Assembly: GCA_021846285.1 (NCBI GenBank) | Contig: JAJZCB010000005.1 | Location: forward strand, 1 to 64,000 | Reading direction: 5' to 3' | DNA: 64,000 nt | Source of the DNA: Bacillota bacterium | Lineage (GTDB): Bacteria > Bacillota > Bacilli > Alicyclobacillales > SLC66 | Shown: piece after piece, positions 36,587-44,043 of the stretch | Numbering within the stretch: the stretch's first letter is position 1 | How the letters are laid out: each line of letters opens with the position of its first letter | Position numbers and translations under genes: made by a program | Notes under the pieces: model-generated | What the model was told of the DNA's origin: nothing | What the model saw: only the letters and a program-made list of their open reading frames with translations | Database searches by the model: none

Positions 36587-37306
36587 TTGAGTCCGTTTTC
36601 CGTTGCACTTGTGCGCTACAGCGACCCAGAGCGTCGCTCACTCGCGCACGCCGCAGCCGTATATCTGGGAAAGTCCGACACAGACAATGTGAAACGTCCG
36701 CTCGGCATCATCAAGAAGGGAGATACCCTTGCCATTTTTCGCGGAGAGTCGGTGCGTTTCGAATTTTTCACCTCAAAGGTGGTCTATGATCATCTTGTCA
36801 CGTATACGACGATGAACATGCGCGCGTGCGGAGGATTGCGCGCCAATGAAGCGACTGTTTTCGTTCCGCCGGGCGAAGATGACGACCCCGTGTACAGTGA
36901 AATCGGGGAGAGACACCTACAGGCGTACCGTAATCTGGTCCATGGCATTGATCCGCAGACCGAGGACCCCGTCGCCAAGAAACGATTGCAGGCCGCGCGA
37001 TATGTCGCACCTGTTTCGGTACAGTTGCATTACTTGTTAGATATAAACTTTGCGACGCTGATTGAAGCGATCTTTCCGCAGCGCATCTGGAGCCCAGGGG
37101 CGCAGTATGACACTCGCCAGGTGGTTGAGCAAATGTTTCAACTTGTGCGGCGGCAGGATCCGGAACTGTGGGATCTGGTCTATGAGCACTATGGTCCGGA
37201 AGCCTACGCGTGGAAACGCCTGCGCATGAAGTTGAAACGGGAGCGCCCGGATCTTTATGAGGAACTCCTCAAGGAATTCGGAGTAGTGCGCTCCATGTGG
37301 GATTAA
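36587..37306 (+). CDS. ThyX-like protein lacking the RHR motif
   Basis: Protein of about 239 aa. The C-terminal half aligns by eye with flavin-dependent thymidylate synthase: ARYVAPVSVQLHYLLDINFATL and the AQYDTRQVVEQM helix match the ThyX pattern AR-VLP ... AQ-EIR. The region that should carry the RHRx7S motif reads TTMNMRACGGLRANEATVF, so that motif is absent. AAGGAGGG lies 8 nt before TTG 36587; the ATG frame from 36545 has no ribosome site. It may be a non-canonical ThyX or a repurposed paralogue. A thyA gene is not seen in the window. Confidence 0.65.
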   Translation: MSPFSVALVRYSDPERRSLAHAAAVYLGKSDTDNVKRPLGIIKKGDTLAIFRGESVRFEFFTSKVVYDHLVTYTTMNMRACGGLRANEATVFVPPGEDDDPVYSEIGERHLQAYRNLVHGIDPQTEDPVAKKRLQAARYVAPVSVQLHYLLDINFATLIEAIFPQRIWSPGAQYDTRQVVEQMFQLVRRQDPELWDLVYEHYGPEAYAWKRLRMKLKRERPDLYEELLKEFGVVRSMWD

Positions 37307-37406
37307 CTGCATGCCAGAGTCATCGTCGGTGAATATAATGAATTCAGGCGCCTGAACTGAGTTGGCGTCGTTTGCAGCATTGGCGATTTTGGAGCCAAAT
37401 TGGTGG

Positions 37407-37435
37407 TTGCAAATCGCAGTTTGTGGTCTTATACT
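37407..37435 (+). promoter_or_regulatory. sigma-A promoter of speD
   Basis: -35 TTGCAA (37407-37412), 17-nt spacer, -10 TATACT (37430-37435). It leaves a leader of about 155 nt before speD. The leader contains GC-rich stretches but no riboswitch I can name. Nothing else is recognised between 37307 and 37599. Confidence 0.6.
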
Positions 37436-37599
37436 AACACTCGTACCTCTTGTATTAGACGATTCTGTACCTATAGGAACCAGCATCCTCTTAAAGGGTT
37501 AGGACCTCACAGGACTAACTTTCCCCCGTGGTGGATGGCGCAGGTCCCGCCATGCTTGGGAGGGCATGGGATTTTGATGGAAAAGGGGGATGTTTTGGT

Positions 37600-37986
37600 A
37601 TGGATACAGCAGGACGTCATGTGATTGCAGAATTATGGGGTTGCAAACCCGACATGCTAAATGATCTCCATGGAATCGAACGGATTATGGTCAGCGCTGC
37701 GCTGGAATCCGGAGCCGAGGTCAGAGAGGTCGCATTTCATAAGTTTGCTCCGCAGGGAGTAAGCGGAGTTGTGATCATCTCAGAGTCCCATTTGACAATT
37801 CACAGTTTTCCGGAGCATGGCTATGCAAGCATCGACGTATATACCTGCGGCGATCGTATCGATCCGAACGTCGCTTGCGATTACATCACCAAGGCACTGG
37901 GCGCGGTTGAACGGGAGACAGTGGAACTGCCTCGCGGCGTCGGCCCCATACTGGTTGGGCAGCAAAAGGTCGAAGTGATGAGTTAG
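37600..37986 (+). CDS. speD: S-adenosylmethionine decarboxylase proenzyme
   Basis: Pyruvoyl enzyme making decarboxylated SAM for spermidine synthesis. The autocleavage site is in [22 protein letters not shown]: cleavage before Ser63 creates the pyruvoyl group. The conserved Cys lies in DVYTCGD. ATG 37600 ([12 protein letters not shown]) gives 128 aa, typical of the bacterial short form, with GGGGGA about 10 nt upstream; the longer frame from 37528 is not supported. Spermidine synthase is not in the window. It links to the agmatinase at 60.7 kb through putrescine supply. Confidence 0.94.
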   Translation: MDTAGRHVIAELWGCKPDMLNDLHGIERIMVSAALESGAEVREVAFHKFAPQGVSGVVIISESHLTIHSFPEHGYASIDVYTCGDRIDPNVACDYITKALGAVERETVELPRGVGPILVGQQKVEVMS

Positions 37987-38034
37987 TTAATGATGAGTCA
38001 GTGAAGAGGCAATCCAACGAGGTATGACACAATC

Positions 38035-38086
38035 GCGCCAACACGATGGGCAGGCTGGATTTCCAGCCTGCCCATCGTGTTGGCGC
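38035..38086. terminator. bidirectional terminator, 25-bp perfect stem
   Basis: Arms 38035-38059 and 38062-38086 are perfectly complementary with only TT between, so a tetraloop-like end is expected. It lies between the converging speD and the small secreted-protein gene. No T tract follows. Confidence 0.75.
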
Positions 38087-38091
38087 GCCTG

Positions 38092-38559
38092 TTACCACAC
38101 GTCCCGACGCATGACGTGTCGGTGCAACACCATCTCGCGAGTGGCGAGAGTCGCGCCATTGCCAGCGTCGATGATGGCAAGAAAACGCATATCGCCCTTT
38201 TCGAGCAAGGCCAGATATACGAGGTTCTGCCTCATGGAATGCAGACTGACGTCTTTGCACAGGGCGCCAGGAAAACGGACCAGCGCCGCCTTCTCTGCCG
38301 CCGACGGCGTTATCTTCGCATAGGGCGCCAATATTTGAGCGTATGCGTCACGTCCCGCCCTGGTCGCTTTGGCGACCGTGTCCTGAGTGATCTGGACACT
38401 GCTCACGATATGTAGAGGTTCCACCCTGGCGCCAGCCGGCCCACGGACATGTTCATGCGCGAGTGTCGGTACTGGCCACGCCAAAAATCCAAATGCCGCA
38501 ACCATTACCCCGATTTTGAGCATGTGAGGGATCCGGTGCAAAAAACTGGTTCGAAACAA
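38092..38559 (-). CDS. secreted protein of unknown function
   Basis: Protein of 155 aa starting at TTG 38559, with GGAGGTG 7-8 nt upstream. Residues about 12-34 form a signal peptide ending at PTLAHEH. The mature part has a helix rich in Ala (TQDTVAKATRAGRDAYAQIL), then two beta-strand pairs (NLVYLALLEKGDMRFLAIIDAGNG) ending in a His/Arg-rich tail. The strand pattern is reminiscent of PepSY-type domains, but the match is weak. Function unknown. Confidence 0.7.
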   Translation of the reverse strand: MFRTSFLHRIPHMLKIGVMVAAFGFLAWPVPTLAHEHVRGPAGARVEPLHIVSSVQITQDTVAKATRAGRDAYAQILAPYAKITPSAAEKAALVRFPGALCKDVSLHSMRQNLVYLALLEKGDMRFLAIIDAGNGATLATREMVLHRHVMRRDVW

Positions 38560-38764
38560 TAGTCACACCTCCAGACTATGCGACCGCCGTGACGGTCACC
38601 GACTTAGGATAACCCAATCGCTCTCCGGGTATGTGACCTGCTGGGAATTGGCGCTCAAGTTTGACACTGGCCTGTTCCGGCGTTGGTTCCCCCTGTGAAC
38701 TGGGCAGTCCAGATGCTGGTCAGTTTGCGGCCACTGGCGCCGATAACGGACAACGCCCGGCTTG

Positions 38765-38841
38765 GACAGCGAGCGATACTCAGTATTGACAGTGAACGAC
38801 ACTCAGTCTAATATAACGATGTGGTTATAACGTATGCGTTA
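38765..38841 (+). promoter_or_regulatory. promoter and candidate operator of the marR-ABC operon
   Basis: A perfect -35 TTGACA (38786-38791), 17-nt spacer and -10 TAATAT (38809-38814). An imperfect 20-bp direct repeat, GACAGYGARCGAYACTCAGT, lies at 38765 and 38788, overlapping the -35. A palindrome TAACG-TATG-CGTTA at 38828-38841 sits over the expected start and is a plausible MarR site. The rest of 38560-38764 holds no recognised gene. Confidence 0.6.
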
Positions 38842-38887
38842 CATTTGTTCTTCGCAGCATCCATGACATGAGAGGAGGTTGGTCACC

Positions 38888-39415
38888 ATGAATGACGTGG
38901 TTTCGTCCGCCTCAGTACTTGCCGACGCCGTAATGGCCATCAATAGACGAATGCATCGAGTGGCTCATGATGAGATGACCAGGCACTCACCCTATCCGGA
39001 CCTGCGTGTGTTCGACTTTATCGTCTTACGGACCATTAGCCGTCATCCAGGCGTCACGATCAAGCAACTCAGTGAACGTTTGGGTCTCGCGCACAGCACT
39101 GTGTCCAGCAGGCTGCAGCGTTATGACCAACTCGGGCTGGTGGAAAAGAGCCCAGGCGATCAGGACAGACGCGCCGTTTCACTATCAGTCACCGACGCAT
39201 GGCGCACCGTGCAAGCCACTCTTTTGCCGTCCGTTGAGGCCGCTTACGCGGAACTGATTGGACGTTTGACGCCATATGAACAAAACGCTCTGGCCGAGGG
39301 TCTCACCGCGTTGATGCGCGCGCTGCAGGAAGATTCGGCGCGCACGGCAATACAGGCGGGCGTTATTGGCAGGGCGGACGCCAATGATAAAGCGGAAGAG
39401 GGGGAATCTGAATGA
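38888..39415 (+). CDS. MarR-family regulator
   Basis: Winged-helix repressor of 175 aa. The DNA-binding part is VTIKQLSERLGLAHSTVSSRLQRYDQLGLVEK, and the wing is SPGDQDRRAVSLSVT. The C-terminal helix is long and acidic (ADANDKAEEGESE). GGAGG lies 7-8 nt before ATG 38888. The stop overlaps the ABC ATPase start (ATGA), so it heads a three-gene operon and most likely controls it by binding the palindrome at 38828. Confidence 0.9.
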   Translation: MNDVVSSASVLADAVMAINRRMHRVAHDEMTRHSPYPDLRVFDFIVLRTISRHPGVTIKQLSERLGLAHSTVSSRLQRYDQLGLVEKSPGDQDRRAVSLSVTDAWRTVQATLLPSVEAAYAELIGRLTPYEQNALAEGLTALMRALQEDSARTAIQAGVIGRADANDKAEEGESE

Positions 39416-40398
39416 CCAACCGGGTCATGATTGAGGCGCGCGGATTAGTGAAACGATACGGCGATTTCACTGCAGTCAAAGAGATTGATCTCGAGGTGAA
39501 AGAGGGGGAGATCTTCGGTTTCCTGGGACCTAACGGCGCCGGCAAGTCCACCACGATCAAGATGCTGACCACCATCTCGCGCCTGACAGACGGTCTGGCC
39601 CGAGTCGCGGGCCATGATGTCACACGCGAGACCGACGAGGTGCGTTCGTCGCTGGGTATTGTATTTCAGGATCCTACACTCGACATCGGACTCACTGCAT
39701 GGGAGAACCTCTATCTCCACGGTCTGTTGTACGGTCTGTCACGCACAGAGATCCGTGAGCGCGCTGACGCTGTGCTCGCCATGATGGAACTGCAGGAGCG
39801 GCGCAAAGATCTCGTAAAGACGTTCTCCGGCGGTATGAAACGGCGCCTTGAGATTGCACGGGGACTGATGCATCGACCCAAGGTCCTGTTTCTGGATGAA
39901 CCAACGGTCGGTCTGGACCCGCAAACGCGCGCGCGAATCTGGGATTACGTCAAGTCTTTGCGCGACGAAAACGGCCTGACGATCTTCATGACCACTCACT
40001 ACATGGACGAAGCGGAGCACTGTGACCGCATCGCCATCATGGATCAGGGGGAGATCATCGCACTCGACACGCCTGACAATCTGAAGAGATCCGTCGGCAA
40101 TGACGTCATCACATTGCAAACGGCGGATGATGCGCAGGCGATTGCAGCGCTCTCCTCAAACTTTTCAATCACGGCGCGCTCCGTTCAGGGAGGAGTGCAG
40201 TTTGACGCAGAAGATGGGGAGACGTTCCTGCCCCAGTTGCTCGCCCGCAATCTGTTTCACGTAACGTCGCTGAATCTGCGCAAACCGACACTCGATGATG
40301 TGTTCATGCTGCTCACGGGACGAACGATTCGCGAGGAAGATCTGGGCGCGCGCGATCAGATGCGAGAAGCGTTTCGCCAAAGGGGGAATAGGCGATGA
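39412..40398 (+). CDS. ABC exporter ATP-binding protein, DrrA type
   Basis: ATPase of 328 aa. Walker A is GPNGAGKST, the Q-loop is VFQDPTLD, the signature FSGGMKRRLEIARGL, Walker B VLFLDEPTVGLDP and switch MTTHYMDEAEHCD. The C-terminal extension (about 240-328) with LNLRKPTLDDVFMLLTGR is typical of daunorubicin-resistance-type (DrrA) exporters. It overlaps marR before it and the permease after it by 4 bp each. Drug or lipid export is expected, substrate unknown. Confidence 0.9.
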   Translation: MTNRVMIEARGLVKRYGDFTAVKEIDLEVKEGEIFGFLGPNGAGKSTTIKMLTTISRLTDGLARVAGHDVTRETDEVRSSLGIVFQDPTLDIGLTAWENLYLHGLLYGLSRTEIRERADAVLAMMELQERRKDLVKTFSGGMKRRLEIARGLMHRPKVLFLDEPTVGLDPQTRARIWDYVKSLRDENGLTIFMTTHYMDEAEHCDRIAIMDQGEIIALDTPDNLKRSVGNDVITLQTADDAQAIAALSSNFSITARSVQGGVQFDAEDGETFLPQLLARNLFHVTSLNLRKPTLDDVFMLLTGRTIREEDLGARDQMREAFRQRGNRR

Positions 40399-41147
40399 GT
40401 CTGCGCGCCGTATACGTCGTCTGGTTGCGGGAACTGATCAAGTTTTGGCGAGAAAAGGCACGCATCGTCACTTCGCTCGTTCAGCCCGCCGTATGGTTGT
40501 TTGTGATGGGCAAGGGGCTCTCTGGATTCGTGCATCTGCACGGTCCTTTCAGCGGCTCCTACACGGCCTTCATGCTGCCCGGCGTGATGGGTATGACCGT
40601 ACTCTTCGCGTCGATTTTCTCCTCTGTGTCTATCATCTGGGACCGCGACTTTGGATTTCTCAAGGAGATGTTGGTGGCGCCGGCGCCCCGGTCGGCGCTC
40701 GTGTTTGGCAAGATATTGAGCGGAGCAACCGTGGCGATGATCCAGGGCACACTTGTGCTTGTATTTTCGCCTTTTGTGGGCGTCCAGCTTTCCTTCACCG
40801 GTGTGCTGGAAGCCATGGGCACCATGTTCCTGCTGTCGTTGTCGCTGTCAGGACTCGGGATTGCCGTCGCCACGCGCATGACGTCCATGCAGGGATTTCA
40901 GTTGGTCATGAACTTTTTGCTGATGCCCATGTATTTTCTCAGCGGTGCGATCTATCCTCTACAGGGCCTGCCGACGTGGATGAGCGTAATCGCCCGGATC
41001 GATCCACTAGCGTATGGAGTCGACGCCCTCAAGTGGGCGCTGATCCGCTTCCATCAATTTTCACTCAGTGTGGACTATGCTGTGCTCGTCGGGCTCGCCG
41101 TGGTCTTCACATTGATTGCGACCAGTCTTTTCAAGATGGAGGGCTGA
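40395..41147 (+). CDS. ABC-2 type exporter permease, DrrB type
   Basis: Six-helix ABC-2 permease of 250 aa. The IWDRDFGFLKEMLVAPAPRSALVFGKILSG segment is the conserved ABC-2 motif of DrrB-like permeases, and MPMYFLSGAIYPLQGLPTWM follows in helix 5. It pairs with the ATPase gene before it. It is the last gene of the marR operon; about 230 bp without recognised features follow before the DruA-like gene. Confidence 0.9.
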   Translation: MSLRAVYVVWLRELIKFWREKARIVTSLVQPAVWLFVMGKGLSGFVHLHGPFSGSYTAFMLPGVMGMTVLFASIFSSVSIIWDRDFGFLKEMLVAPAPRSALVFGKILSGATVAMIQGTLVLVFSPFVGVQLSFTGVLEAMGTMFLLSLSLSGLGIAVATRMTSMQGFQLVMNFLLMPMYFLSGAIYPLQGLPTWMSVIARIDPLAYGVDALKWALIRFHQFSLSVDYAVLVGLAVVFTLIATSLFKMEG

Positions 41148-41383
41148 ACAGTCTGATCGCTGGATATCTCCACGACATCGTCGCCTTGGTATGGATGGGT
41201 ATCGTCCTCGGTTCCGGGATTTCTCAAACATATTTTCAGTGCTGACGCATGGAGCCGAGAGCCCTTGAAGGGTTTGGTTTGTCGGAGGGTGCCAAGAAAA
41301 TTTTCTAGCAAATACCCCTGAACAGGCGCACTTCAATCTGAGATGATAGACTTGGAGATGAGATCGAAGAGGTGAAATCAAGG

Positions 41384-42292
41384 ATGGATGTGCCTTTTTG
41401 GATAGGCGATCGAAAATTTGACCAAGCGGATCTGGAGTTGATTCGCTTGACGGTGCGACGGTTTTCCCGCTTTAGTCGGCAAGAAATCACCGCGACCCTG
41501 TGCGAAAATCTGCCGTGGAAGGCCCCCAATGGTCGATTGAAGATGGAAGCCTGCAGAAAGCTCTTGCTCCAGTTGGAGCAGGACGGGCTGGTCACATTGC
41601 CCCCTCTCTGGCGCCATAAAGTCCGGCAGAGCGTTCACGAGGAACGAAAGGGAACCGCGATCCAACTGGAACTGAGCGCCTCGCTGCGTGATGTATCCCC
41701 CGTCGTCGTCGACCCGGTCACCACCGCACAGGAGCGAGAGGTTTGGAATGCCACCATGGCGGCGCATCATCCCCTGGGCTATCGCCGCCCGATCGGCGCC
41801 CATCAGCGCTACTTTATTCGCGTGCAGACCAACGGCGGACCCCAGATTGCCGGCCTGCTTCTGTTTGGCGCGGCGGCCAAGGTCTTGGCGGACCGGGAGC
41901 GGTGGATTGACTGGACGCCCGAGGAACGAACGCGGTATCGCGTACGGATTGTGAACAACAATCGGTTTCTGGTGCTGCCCGGGGTGCGCATTCCCCACTT
42001 GGCCAGCCATGTGCTGTCGCTGGCGGCGCGCCGGATTCGGGCGGATTGGTCGGCGCGCTATGGCTATGCGCCCGTCCTGCTGGAGACCTTCGTGGAGCCC
42101 GAGCATGCGGGTACGTGCTATCGAGCGGCCAATTGGATCCTGGTGGGGCAGACGGCCGGACGGGGGCGACAGGATCGGTACAGCCAGTACCGGGAGTCCG
42201 TGAAGGCCATTTGGATGTACCCGTTGCTGCGAGATTGGCGCCGACGGTTGGTGGAGCCGCTTCCTCAGGGAGTCGATCCTTGCGACGAGTGA
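41384..42292 (+). CDS. DruA-like protein (DUF4338)
   Basis: Protein of about 302 aa. The domain block HHPLGYRRPIGAHQRYFI, the strand-rich LLLFGAAAKVLADRERWIDW, VNNNRFLVLPGVRIPHLASHVL and the C-terminal YRESVKAIWMYPL match the DUF4338/DruA family, whose founding member is the Druantia anti-phage protein DruA. Other Druantia genes (a large DruE-type helicase) are absent, so this is a solitary copy. Solitary copies often sit in mobile contexts. A remnant of a second copy lies at 43437-43578. Start ATG 41384 or GTG 41372. Confidence 0.82.
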   Translation: MDVPFWIGDRKFDQADLELIRLTVRRFSRFSRQEITATLCENLPWKAPNGRLKMEACRKLLLQLEQDGLVTLPPLWRHKVRQSVHEERKGTAIQLELSASLRDVSPVVVDPVTTAQEREVWNATMAAHHPLGYRRPIGAHQRYFIRVQTNGGPQIAGLLLFGAAAKVLADRERWIDWTPEERTRYRVRIVNNNRFLVLPGVRIPHLASHVLSLAARRIRADWSARYGYAPVLLETFVEPEHAGTCYRAANWILVGQTAGRGRQDRYSQYRESVKAIWMYPLLRDWRRRLVEPLPQGVDPCDE

Positions 42293-42428
42293 TGACGGCG
42301 AACAATGTGGTGAATCGGTGCAACCGCGCCGCCCGGCGACGGTGGGACATGGAAGAATACATCCTCTTTGGAAGAACACGGCGGATACCAGTACGAGCAT
42401 GCGTTTTCGCTGAACTGGGCGGCGAGGG

Positions 42429-42457
42429 TTGTGTTTGATGCCGGGACGTAGTATACT
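42429..42457 (+). promoter_or_regulatory. promoter of the tRNA-Ala/tRNA-Asp pair
   Basis: -10 TATACT at 42452-42457, 17-nt spacer, weak -35 TTGTGT at 42429-42434. It lies about 100 bp before tRNA-Ala and just before the tRNA-like remnant. Confidence 0.5.
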
Positions 42458-42481
42458 GCTCGTTGTCTGAAATGCATTTCG

Positions 42482-42553
42482 GCACCGTAGCTCACTGGGA
42501 GAACACGTTAGCTGAATGCACCACCCCAGTTCGAAGGAATTTCTGGGATGCTT
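42482..42553 (+). pseudogene. degenerate tRNA-like sequence
   Basis: The order GCACCGTAGCTCACTGGGAGAACA (acceptor and D-arm-like, GTAGCTCA-x-TGGGAGA), then a middle part, then CCAGTTCGAA (T-loop-like) recalls a tRNA gene. The D stem is mismatched, the T arm has an insertion and the acceptor arms pair poorly. It is probably a decayed tRNA gene lying in front of the intact tRNA-Ala. Confidence 0.4.
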
Positions 42554-42559
42554 TTACAT

Positions 42560-42634
42560 GGGGAATTAGCTCAGCGGTAGAGCACTGCGCTGGCAGCGCA
42601 GGGGTCAGGGGTTCAAATCCCCTATTCTCCACCA
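42560..42634 (+). tRNA. tRNA-Ala (GGC)
   Basis: Full cloverleaf. Acceptor GGGGAAT/ATTCTCC, D arm GCTC/GAGC, anticodon arm CTGCG-CTGGCAG-CGCAG with anticodon GGC, T arm with GGTTCAAAT, and encoded CCA end. Confidence 0.95.
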
Positions 42635-42641
42635 AGACCAT

Positions 42642-42718
42642 GGAGCTGTGGTGTAGTGGCCTAACATGCCTGCCTGTCACGCAGGAGATCGCGGGTTCGA
42701 ATCCCGTCAGCTCCGCCA
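42642..42718 (+). tRNA. tRNA-Asp (GTC), copy 1
   Basis: Acceptor GGAGCTG/CAGCTCC, anticodon arm CCTGC-CTGTCAC-GCAGG with anticodon GTC, T loop TTCGAAT and encoded CCA. It is identical over its full length to the copy at 43859-43935. Confidence 0.96.
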
Positions 42719-42941
42719 TGCTTAGGCTTTCAATAAGGCTCTCGAATGCCGTCCGGCGGCGTACGGGGGCCTTTGTCGTACAATCCCACCGAGGGCGTTG
42801 ACTTAGTGGTGCCGCTTCGCCTAATTCATACGGAGAACACTGTCTTCTACAACCAAGACTTATTCCAATGGAACCAATTAGAAATGGATTTATGGTACGA
42901 TGTAGCAAACATATTGTGCATTTTAAGGAGGCGGACGATTC

Positions 42942-43430
42942 ATGGAGTTAGACTGGAAAGATTGGTTCATGCACGTATGGGAAGAAAATCGTCGTCTGAC
43001 AGATAAAGTAGCTACAGCGTTCAGTGCGGCAGGAGCATTGGACGAAACTCCTGTACCGGGAATGCGCTCATTTCGTAAATTATTGCTCGAAATTTGGGGC
43101 ATAGAACAGGTGTATGCACGTGGACTAGCAACTGAGGACTGGAAGTTTGAATTTCCTGCAGAGTCATATAACAGTTGTCCCATGGAAGAACTGTTGGCAT
43201 TTGGGCGCAAGGTGCGGGAAGAAACCAGACACTTATGGCCTGCCGTGACCGAGGAAGCGTTGACTATAGAGCGGCCTACCCCATTCCGCGGTCACCCAGA
43301 GGGTAGAGCCATTGAGTGGTTGACATACGCTCTGGAGAACGAAATTCACCATAGGGCACAAGGATATGTTTATCTGCGCTTGCTTGGATTGGAGCCTCCG
43401 GCATTTTACATTCGCAACGGCAACGGATAA
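42942..43430 (+). CDS. DinB-family protein
   Basis: Four-helix-bundle protein of 162 aa. The DinB-type elements are a His-free first helix (WKDWFMHVWEENRRLTDKV), a central RSFRKLLLEIWGIEQVYARGL and the C-terminal metal-site helix ENEIHHRAQGYVYLRLLGLEPP. Family members bind metal and include thiol transferases; many are induced by damage. GGAGG lies upstream of ATG 42942. It sits between two copies of the tRNA-Asp gene, which suggests it came in with a duplication or insertion. Confidence 0.85.
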   Translation: MELDWKDWFMHVWEENRRLTDKVATAFSAAGALDETPVPGMRSFRKLLLEIWGIEQVYARGLATEDWKFEFPAESYNSCPMEELLAFGRKVREETRHLWPAVTEEALTIERPTPFRGHPEGRAIEWLTYALENEIHHRAQGYVYLRLLGLEPPAFYIRNGNG

Positions 43431-43436
43431 ATCCAG

Positions 43437-43578
43437 TAGTCTTTGGGATGACCATGATAGACATAGCGACCCGCAGACCGGGCAAAATGAGAAATCGCGC
43501 ATTGTTTGCTACATAGCGCGTGCGCCGCCACTGTTGATCCCGTGACCAACCAATCCACACTGCGAAAGAAAAAGTCAC
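43437..43578 (-). pseudogene. DruA/DUF4338 gene remnant
   Basis: Reading the minus strand, one frame gives VWIGWS then VANNARFLILPGLRV, matching WIDW and VNNNRFLVLPGVRI of the intact DruA-like protein at 41384. A second frame, directly after, gives GRYVYHGHPKDYWIYPLP, matching the DUF4338 C-terminus (VKAIWMYPL). The part between is missing, and both ends are cut. It is therefore an internally deleted, frameshifted fragment abutting the dinB stop. Confidence 0.7.
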
Positions 43579-43651
43579 TCAAGTGATCTGTGCCGTATCT
43601 GGCAAAGGTTACTGTGACTTTGACGAGGTCTTGACGAGGTAACGGGAACGG

Positions 43652-43680
43652 TTGACATGCTTAAGGTATCATGATATTCT
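43652..43680 (+). promoter_or_regulatory. promoter-like sequence before the second tRNA block
   Basis: A perfect -35 TTGACA (43652-43657), 17-nt spacer and -10 TATTCT (43675-43680). A direct repeat TTGACGAGGT lies at 43620 and 43631. The promoter could drive the tRNA-Asp copy 2, about 180 bp downstream, through the tRNA-Ala remnant. Confidence 0.55.
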
Positions 43681-43770
43681 AATCGACGTTGGAATCGAGC
43701 CTTTGCGAAATAGCCATCACGCCAAGAGCGGTGAACGTTCTTGAGTTACGAATGCCAGTGCCTTACCTAG

Positions 43771-43850
43771 GGGAGTTAACGTGACCACGGTGGTAGAGCA
43801 CTGCGCTGGCAGCGCAGGAGTTGTGGGTTCGCATCCCATCGGTTCCACCA
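43771..43850 (+). pseudogene. degenerate tRNA-Ala (GGC) copy
   Basis: The anticodon arm (CTGCG-CTGGCAG-CGCAG, anticodon GGC) is identical to the intact tRNA-Ala, and a T arm and CCA end are present. The 5' part is altered: the D stem GCTC is replaced (GTGACCACGG) and the acceptor 5' arm no longer pairs with CGGTTCC. It is followed by tRNA-Asp, as in the first block, so it is a decayed duplicate. Confidence 0.75.
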
Positions 43851-43858
43851 GTAGCTAT

Positions 43859-43935
43859 GGAGCTGTGGTGTAGTGGCCTAACATGCCTGCCTGTCACGCA
43901 GGAGATCGCGGGTTCGAATCCCGTCAGCTCCGCCA
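43859..43935 (+). tRNA. tRNA-Asp (GTC), copy 2
   Basis: Identical in sequence to the tRNA-Asp gene at 42642-42718, with encoded CCA. It is followed by a terminator at 43988. Confidence 0.96.
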
Positions 43936-43987
43936 TATGGTTTTCGATTCACGGTTACGCCGCCAGACGAATAACCGAAGTGGGGGA

Positions 43988-44012
43988 GCTCAGGAACCGC
44001 TGGGCCTTTTTT
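43988..44012 (+). terminator. rho-independent terminator after tRNA-Asp copy 2
   Basis: Stem GCTCAG/CTGGGC (one G-U pair) around GAACCG, then six T residues at 44007-44012. Confidence 0.75.
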
Positions 44013-44043
44013 GTGTCACGCAACAGATAAGGGGCTGGGCACT

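Noticed and set aside
41384-42292. A full Druantia defence system
   Set aside because: Only the DruA-like gene is present; the large helicase and accessory genes that define Druantia are missing.
42492-42908. Minus-strand frame over tRNA-Ala and tRNA-Asp (GFEPLTPALPAQ-like peptide)
   Set aside because: Such peptides are well-known false translations of tRNA genes; the tRNAs explain the DNA.
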